Assembly (NCBI GenBank): GCA_041581135.1
Contig: JBFGCM010000022.1
Span: 1-42,248, forward strand
Direction: 5' to 3'
Origin: JBFGCM01 sp041581135
GTDB taxonomy: Bacteria; Actinomycetota; Acidimicrobiia; Spongiisociales; UBA5794
Length of the DNA stretch: 42,248 nt
Each line of letters begins with the position of its first letter. Position 1 is the first letter of the stretch. The translations under genes and the position numbers were made by a program. The notes beneath the pieces are model-generated. The model worked only from the letters and a program-made list of their open reading frames with translations, had not been told where the DNA came from and did no database searches. Positions 38,519 to 42,248 of the stretch are shown here, in pieces.

Positions 38519-39454
38519 ATGCACACTCGGCGTATGAGGGCCGAGGGAGCACGCCTCCGCGGGATTGGGCTTGCCGCGATCACCGCGGTCGTCAGTGGCT
38601 TCGCCGTGTGGGTCAACGGATTCGGCGTGCGGGCGTGGCGCGAGGCCGGCGCCTCGACCGTCACCTACACCACCGCCAAGAACCTGGTGGCAGCGGCTCT
38701 GCTGCTCGGCATCGCCGCCGGGGCGTTCCGGTCGAGCGACACCTCTTTGCCCACCCGCCCGTCGACGCGTCGCCAGTGGCTCACCCTCATCGGGGTTGGC
38801 ATCGTCGGCGGATCGGTGCCATTCCTCCTGTTCTTCGAGGGTCTGTCCCGAGCGACGTCCACGCAGGCGGCGTTCATCCACAAGACCCTGGTGGTCTGGG
38901 TCGCACTGCTGGCCGTGCCGTTGCTGAAGGAGCGCCTCGGTGCGTTGCACATGGGCGCCATCGGGGTGTTGGTCGCCGGCCAGATCGCCCTCCTCGGGGG
39001 GCTCACCGACGTTGCGTTCGGCTCCGGTGAGGTGATGATCCTCGTCGCCACCCTGCTGTGGTCGGTCGAGGTCATCGTGGCCAAGCGCCTACTGGCGGAA
39101 GTGGCACCGATGACGGTGGCGCGCGCCCGGATGGGGTTCGGCGCCGTCATCTTGGTGGCGTACGCCGTCGTCAGCGGCGGGCTGGCAGGGCTCGGTTCGC
39201 TTGGCATGTCCGAGCTGGGATGGATCGCACTCACCGGCCTCACCCTGACCGCCTACGTGGCCACGTGGTTCCACGCCCTGGCACGTGCCCAGGCGGTGGA
39301 TGTGACGGCCGTGCTGGTGATGGGTGCCGTGATCACGGCCGCGCTGAGGACCGGATTCAACGGAGCCGTCATGCCTTCGACCCTGGGGGTGCTGCTGGTG
39401 TTCGCCGGAGTGGCCGCGTTCTTCATCCCGAGGCAACGGCCGACGACGACATGA
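38519..39454 (+). CDS. DMT/EamA-family transporter
   Basis: 311 residues, ten predicted membrane helices from two EamA repeats: I-T-A-V-V-S-G-F-A-V-W-V-N-G-F to about 145, and V-M-I-L-V-A-T-L-L-W-S-V-E-V-I-V-A-K-R-L-L to the end. It exports or imports a small metabolite, not identifiable from sequence. ATGs at 38519 and 38534 are both possible. It is divergent from the hydrogenase operon with a shared control region. Its TGA overlaps the ATG of the next gene, so the two form an operon. Confidence 0.88.
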   Translation: MHTRRMRAEGARLRGIGLAAITAVVSGFAVWVNGFGVRAWREAGASTVTYTTAKNLVAAALLLGIAAGAFRSSDTSLPTRPSTRRQWLTLIGVGIVGGSVPFLLFFEGLSRATSTQAAFIHKTLVVWVALLAVPLLKERLGALHMGAIGVLVAGQIALLGGLTDVAFGSGEVMILVATLLWSVEVIVAKRLLAEVAPMTVARARMGFGAVILVAYAVVSGGLAGLGSLGMSELGWIALTGLTLTAYVATWFHALARAQAVDVTAVLVMGAVITAALRTGFNGAVMPSTLGVLLVFAGVAAFFIPRQRPTTT

Positions 39455-40191
39455 TCGGCCCGGCGCGGTTCGCCCGGTACGCCTATCCACCCAACGCGCT
39501 GGGTTACTGCGGTCCTGACGAAGCGGAGACGCTGGCCTCGTACGTGACCGTGCAGCGTTCGCACCGGGAACTCCGGCATCTCGCACGGCAGTTCGACGGG
39601 GCATGGCCATACCTGGAGCTGATCGCGGGCATCGCCGGTCTCGACGACCCGCTGCATGAGCGCGTGGTCGAGGCCTACTGGGTGGGCAATGGGCTCCTCG
39701 ACAGAACCTCACCTGCCGACATCGGTTGTTCCAGCGAGGATCGATTCCGCCTCCGCATCGGACACAACTGGGAGCGCGTGGTGGAGGCGGCCGGCCTCGC
39801 CGCCGTGCCGCACCACAGCTATCACGTCTTCGTCGTGTACCCCTGGATCGGCTTGCTGCGCTCCGGCATCGTCGACGAACCCATACGTGTGTTGGAGCAG
39901 TGCCGAGTCCGCTGGGGACAGGTGCAGGACCTGGACGGTCCCGGTGTGGTGGTGAGCTCGCAGCCATTGCAGTGGAAGGGCGGCGAGCTGGTATTGGGCG
40001 ACTGGCGCAACGAGACGGTGACGTGCGATCCCCGGATCCACCGCGAGCTGGCGGTGGGCGCGTGGGTTTCGATGCACTGGGACTGGATATGCGAGCGGTT
40101 GTCGGCCGGGCAGTTACGATCCCTCGCCCACTACAGCGCCCACAACCTGGCCATCGCCAACGCCACCGGGTCGGTGGGCGTGGCCAGGTGA
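39451..40191 (+). CDS. protein of unknown function (possibly DUF6390-like)
   Basis: 246 residues, ATGA overlap with the DMT gene. It begins F-A-R-Y-A-Y-P-P-N-A-L-G-Y-C-G-P-D and continues with F-D-G-A-W-P-Y-L-E-L-I-A-G-I-A-G, V-V-E-A-Y-W-V-G-N, H-H-S-Y-H-V-F-V-V-Y-P-W-I-G-L-L-R and H-W-D-W-I-C-E-R-L. It is rich in conserved-looking aromatic, His and Cys residues (Y-C-G-P, H-H-x-Y-H). From memory this resembles DUF6390, seen near hydrogenase genes in other actinobacteria; I cannot confirm that here. The context suggests a link to hydrogenase maturation or nickel/iron handling. Confidence 0.6.
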   Translation: MIGPARFARYAYPPNALGYCGPDEAETLASYVTVQRSHRELRHLARQFDGAWPYLELIAGIAGLDDPLHERVVEAYWVGNGLLDRTSPADIGCSSEDRFRLRIGHNWERVVEAAGLAAVPHHSYHVFVVYPWIGLLRSGIVDEPIRVLEQCRVRWGQVQDLDGPGVVVSSQPLQWKGGELVLGDWRNETVTCDPRIHRELAVGAWVSMHWDWICERLSAGQLRSLAHYSAHNLAIANATGSVGVAR

Positions 40192-40229
40192 TGCGGTCCT
40201 AGGCTGCCGCCAGCATCGGAGGCGAGGCG

Positions 40230-40637
40230 TTGGCCGACATCGAATCCCACCGCGGCGGTTGCATGTGCGGCGCCATCTCGTACGAGGTGACCGGCCCGTT
40301 GCGCCCCGTGGTCAACTGCCACTGCGACCGCTGCCGGCGCGCTACGGGCCACTTCATGGCGGCTTCCGCCGCCCGCCGCGCCGACGTCGCAATCGTCGGC
40401 GACGTCACCTGGTACGACGCCACCGACGAGGTGCAATACGGGTTCTGTGGGACCTGTGGATCGACCCTCTTCTGGCGCACGTCCGCCCGACCCGACACGA
40501 TGTCCATTGCGGCGGGTACGCTCGACCCGCCCACGGGCCTGACCACGGTGGAAGCGCTGTTCGGCGACCGCGCGTCCGACTATCACACGCTCGACACAAC
40601 GATTCCCACGCACCCCGGAGATTGGCCAACCCCGTGA
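40230..40637 (+). CDS. GFA-like (CENP-V/S-HMG synthase fold) zinc protein
   Basis: 135 residues. Zinc ligands are visible in G-G-C-M-C-G-A-I-S-Y-E-V, N-C-H-C-D-R-C-R-R-A-T-G and F-C-G-T-C-G-S-T-L-F-W, the full GFA pattern. The family is often annotated as glutathione-dependent formaldehyde-activating, but for most members the reaction is not proven. It starts at TTG with GGAGG 7 nt upstream. Its TGA overlaps the GTG of the GcvT-like gene, which suggests a one-carbon context. Confidence 0.88.
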   Translation: MADIESHRGGCMCGAISYEVTGPLRPVVNCHCDRCRRATGHFMAASAARRADVAIVGDVTWYDATDEVQYGFCGTCGSTLFWRTSARPDTMSIAAGTLDPPTGLTTVEALFGDRASDYHTLDTTIPTHPGDWPTP

Positions 40638-41743
40638 AGATCGGACTCACCCCGCGCCTCCGCCGGTCACCGTTCTATGCGGCCACGCTGCGACACGGAG
40701 TGAAGGCGTTCACCGTGTACAACCACATGCTCCTGCCCTTGTGGTACGAGAGCCCGGAGGCGGACTACCTCAAGCTGATCACCGACGTCACCGTGTGGGA
40801 CGTGGCAGCCCAGCGCCAGGTGGAGATCCAGGGACCGGACGCCAGGGATCTGGTCCAGTACCTCACCACCCGCAACGTCGACAAGTGCGCGATCGGTCAG
40901 GCGCGGTACACCCTGGTGTGCAACGCCGAGGGAGGGGTGCTGAACGACCCGGTGATGCTGCGGCTGGCCGACGACCACTTCTGGCTGTCGTTGGCCGACA
41001 ACGACATCGGCCTGTGGGCGCAAGCCGTCGCCTTCGAACGCGACCTCGACGTTGCAGTGCGGGAACCGGACGTGTCGCCGCTGCAGGTGCAGGGCCCCAA
41101 GTCGCATGAATTGATGACCGCGGCCTTCGGCGACATGGTGCGGGACATCGGGTACTACCGCTTCGTCGAGGCGGACGTCGAAGGAGTGCCGCTGGTCATC
41201 TCACGGACCGGGTGGAGCGGCGAGGTGGGGTACGAGGTGTGGCTGCGCGACGGGTCGAAAGGCGACTGGCTGTGGGAGCGGCTGTTCGCCGCCGGCGAAC
41301 CTTTTGGAGTCGCCCCGGCGGCGCCGTCGCAGATCCGGCGCATCGAAGGGGGACTCTTGTCCTACGGCACCGACATGGACCCGACGGTGAATCCTCACGA
41401 GCTGAACCTGGCTTGGCTGGTGGACCTCGACGAGAACGATTTCATCGGCAAGGCGGCGTTGCTGCAAATCCAGGAAGAAGGGCCGAAGCGAAGCCTGACC
41501 GGGGTGCGCATCGAGGGCGACCCGATCGACAGCAACGCAGAGCACTGGGACGTGTCACGTGACGGCCACGTCGTGGGTGTGCTGACGAGCTGCGTCTACT
41601 CACCGACGCTGGGAGCGAACCTGGGATACGTGTTGGTGGAGCGCGCTGCCGCCGCGGCCGGTACCGAGCTGGTCGTGGCGACGCCGGATGGGGAGCGCAC
41701 CGCGGTCACCCAGCCGCTTCCGTTCGTAGAAACCAAGAAGTGA
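40634..41743 (+). CDS. GcvT-family aminomethyltransferase, DmdA-like
   Basis: 369 residues. The start R-L-R-R-S-P-F-Y-A-A-T-L-R-H-G-V-K-A-F-T-V-Y-N-H-M-L-L-P and V-W-D-V-A-A-Q-R-Q-V-E-I-Q-G-P-D-A resemble DMSP demethylase DmdA more than the glycine-cleavage T protein. Further motifs are S-R-T-G-W-S-G-E-V-G-Y-E-V-W-L and, in the C-terminal barrel, F-I-G-K-A-A-L. It would transfer a methyl or aminomethyl group to THF. The substrate, DMSP or another methylated compound, is not settled by sequence alone. No glycine-cleavage P or H gene is nearby, which supports a non-GcvT role. The GTG start overlaps the GFA stop. Confidence 0.82.
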   Translation: MKIGLTPRLRRSPFYAATLRHGVKAFTVYNHMLLPLWYESPEADYLKLITDVTVWDVAAQRQVEIQGPDARDLVQYLTTRNVDKCAIGQARYTLVCNAEGGVLNDPVMLRLADDHFWLSLADNDIGLWAQAVAFERDLDVAVREPDVSPLQVQGPKSHELMTAAFGDMVRDIGYYRFVEADVEGVPLVISRTGWSGEVGYEVWLRDGSKGDWLWERLFAAGEPFGVAPAAPSQIRRIEGGLLSYGTDMDPTVNPHELNLAWLVDLDENDFIGKAALLQIQEEGPKRSLTGVRIEGDPIDSNAEHWDVSRDGHVVGVLTSCVYSPTLGANLGYVLVERAAAAAGTELVVATPDGERTAVTQPLPFVETKK

Positions 41744-41746
41744 CCC

Positions 41747-42248
41747 TCAGCCGCCGGCGGCAATTCTGTTACGCCATCGTTCGACCCAATCAGGTTCGAC
41801 AGACGTCCACTTGCTGAGTCGCCCAATGCGTTGAGAGGCGCGGTCCGCGGTCACAAGCTGGAGCCAGACCAATGGCCAGCTCACGAGTCCGAACACAAGG
41901 AAGGCGATCTTCCAGAGCACGGCACCAGCATGCGCCTCGACGGGCCGCCCGAACCGGCGCTGTAGGCGTTCGATGATCCACAGCAGAAGTGGGGCGCCGA
42001 CCGCAAGACCGATGATCAAGGATGGGACATTCCACGCGATCGGCCATCCGAGTAGCGACGATGTGAGGAAGAACAGCAAGAGCAGCGCCCCACTCACGTT
42101 CAAGGCGACGCCGAGCGCAGGCATATGGCGGCGGAGCCTGAAGAAGCGGCGCCTGCCGGCACTCAGGACGCGATCCACCTGGTCCTTCCTCTCTTCGGTC
42201 CGGTCCGAACTCGCACCAAGCAGGGGAAAGACCACGAGGAAGGGCCAT
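41747..42248 (-). CDS. hypothetical membrane protein (start possibly outside window)
   Basis: The frame stays open to the right edge, so the GTG at 42235 may not be the true start. The visible part has W-P-F-L-V-V-F-P-L-L at the edge, a basic stretch, two helices (A-L-N-V-S-G-A-L-L-L-L-F-F-L and V-P-S-L-I-I-G-L-A-V-G-A-P-L-L-L), a third (I-A-F-L-V-F-G-L-V-S-W-P-L-V-W-L), and a soluble tail. No family is recognised. It ends 3 bp from the stop of the GcvT-like gene. Confidence 0.55.
   Translation of the reverse strand, partial: WPFLVVFPLLGASSDRTEERKDQVDRVLSAGRRRFFRLRRHMPALGVALNVSGALLLLFFLTSSLLGWPIAWNVPSLIIGLAVGAPLLLWIIERLQRRFGRPVEAHAGAVLWKIAFLVFGLVSWPLVWLQLVTADRASQRIGRLSKWTSVEPDWVERWRNRIAAGG

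Overview
The window is GC-rich, gene-dense and reads as the chromosome of a high-GC Gram-positive bacterium (Actinomycetota). The evidence is a WhiB regulator, a Bpa-type (DUF2587) proteasome activator, a DevR/DevS-like two-component pair next to a universal stress protein and a CBS protein, and many genes that appear to be leaderless, with a TANNNT -10 box 6-8 nt before the start codon. An uncultured Acidimicrobiia-like lineage would fit, but the sequence alone does not prove it. I saw no rRNA, tRNA, insertion sequence or CRISPR array.

Layout. 1-2.8 kb: the tail of a TcpC-like conjugation protein, DoxX, an aldo/keto reductase and WhiB. 2.9-5.9 kb: a minus-strand operon of response regulator, UspA and CBS-BON protein, divergent from a GAF histidine kinase. 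6-9.3 kb: a decayed SLC13 transporter fragment, a cation/Ca exchanger, a ROK sugar kinase and a lipoprotein. 9.3-12.7 kb: an FMN split-barrel protein, an IclR operon with an unknown gene and a PhnD-like binding protein, and Bpa. 12.8-21 kb: a thioredoxin-like/CcdA pair, NnrE with PolX, an O-antigen-ligase-like protein with TPRs, a CAP lipoprotein, a membrane protein and a second Ca exchanger. 21-31 kb: NhaA, P450, a CoA-binding protein, two predicted selenoproteins, DUF547, a DNA methyltransferase, prephenate dehydratase, VOC and MFS. 31-42 kb: formate-THF ligase, a full group-3b-type [NiFe] hydrogenase operon with maturation genes, a DMT transporter, an unknown gene, a GFA-like protein and a DmdA/GcvT-like protein.

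The most notable result is two genes that look split by one in-frame TGA, where the TGA sits exactly at the first Cys of a family CxxC motif (U-x-x-C). One is a PRXL2/AhpC-like peroxiredoxin (24518-25039, TGA 24623-24625). The other is a DUF3179 lipoprotein (28679-29809, TGA 29087-29089). In both, a stem-loop with G in a small apical loop lies 21-26 nt after the TGA, as expected of a bacterial SECIS element. I read both as selenoproteins, so the genome should carry selA, selB, selC and selD outside this window.

A second theme is hypoxia and redox. The sensor kinase keeps a His that, by my recollection of DevS, matches the heme ligand. A DosR-box-like sequence lies about 43 bp before the predicted start of hydrogenase transcription, and a weaker one lies in the kinase/regulator intergenic region. 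Together these suggest a DosR-like regulon that includes the NAD(P)-linked hydrogenase. This is inference from motifs only.
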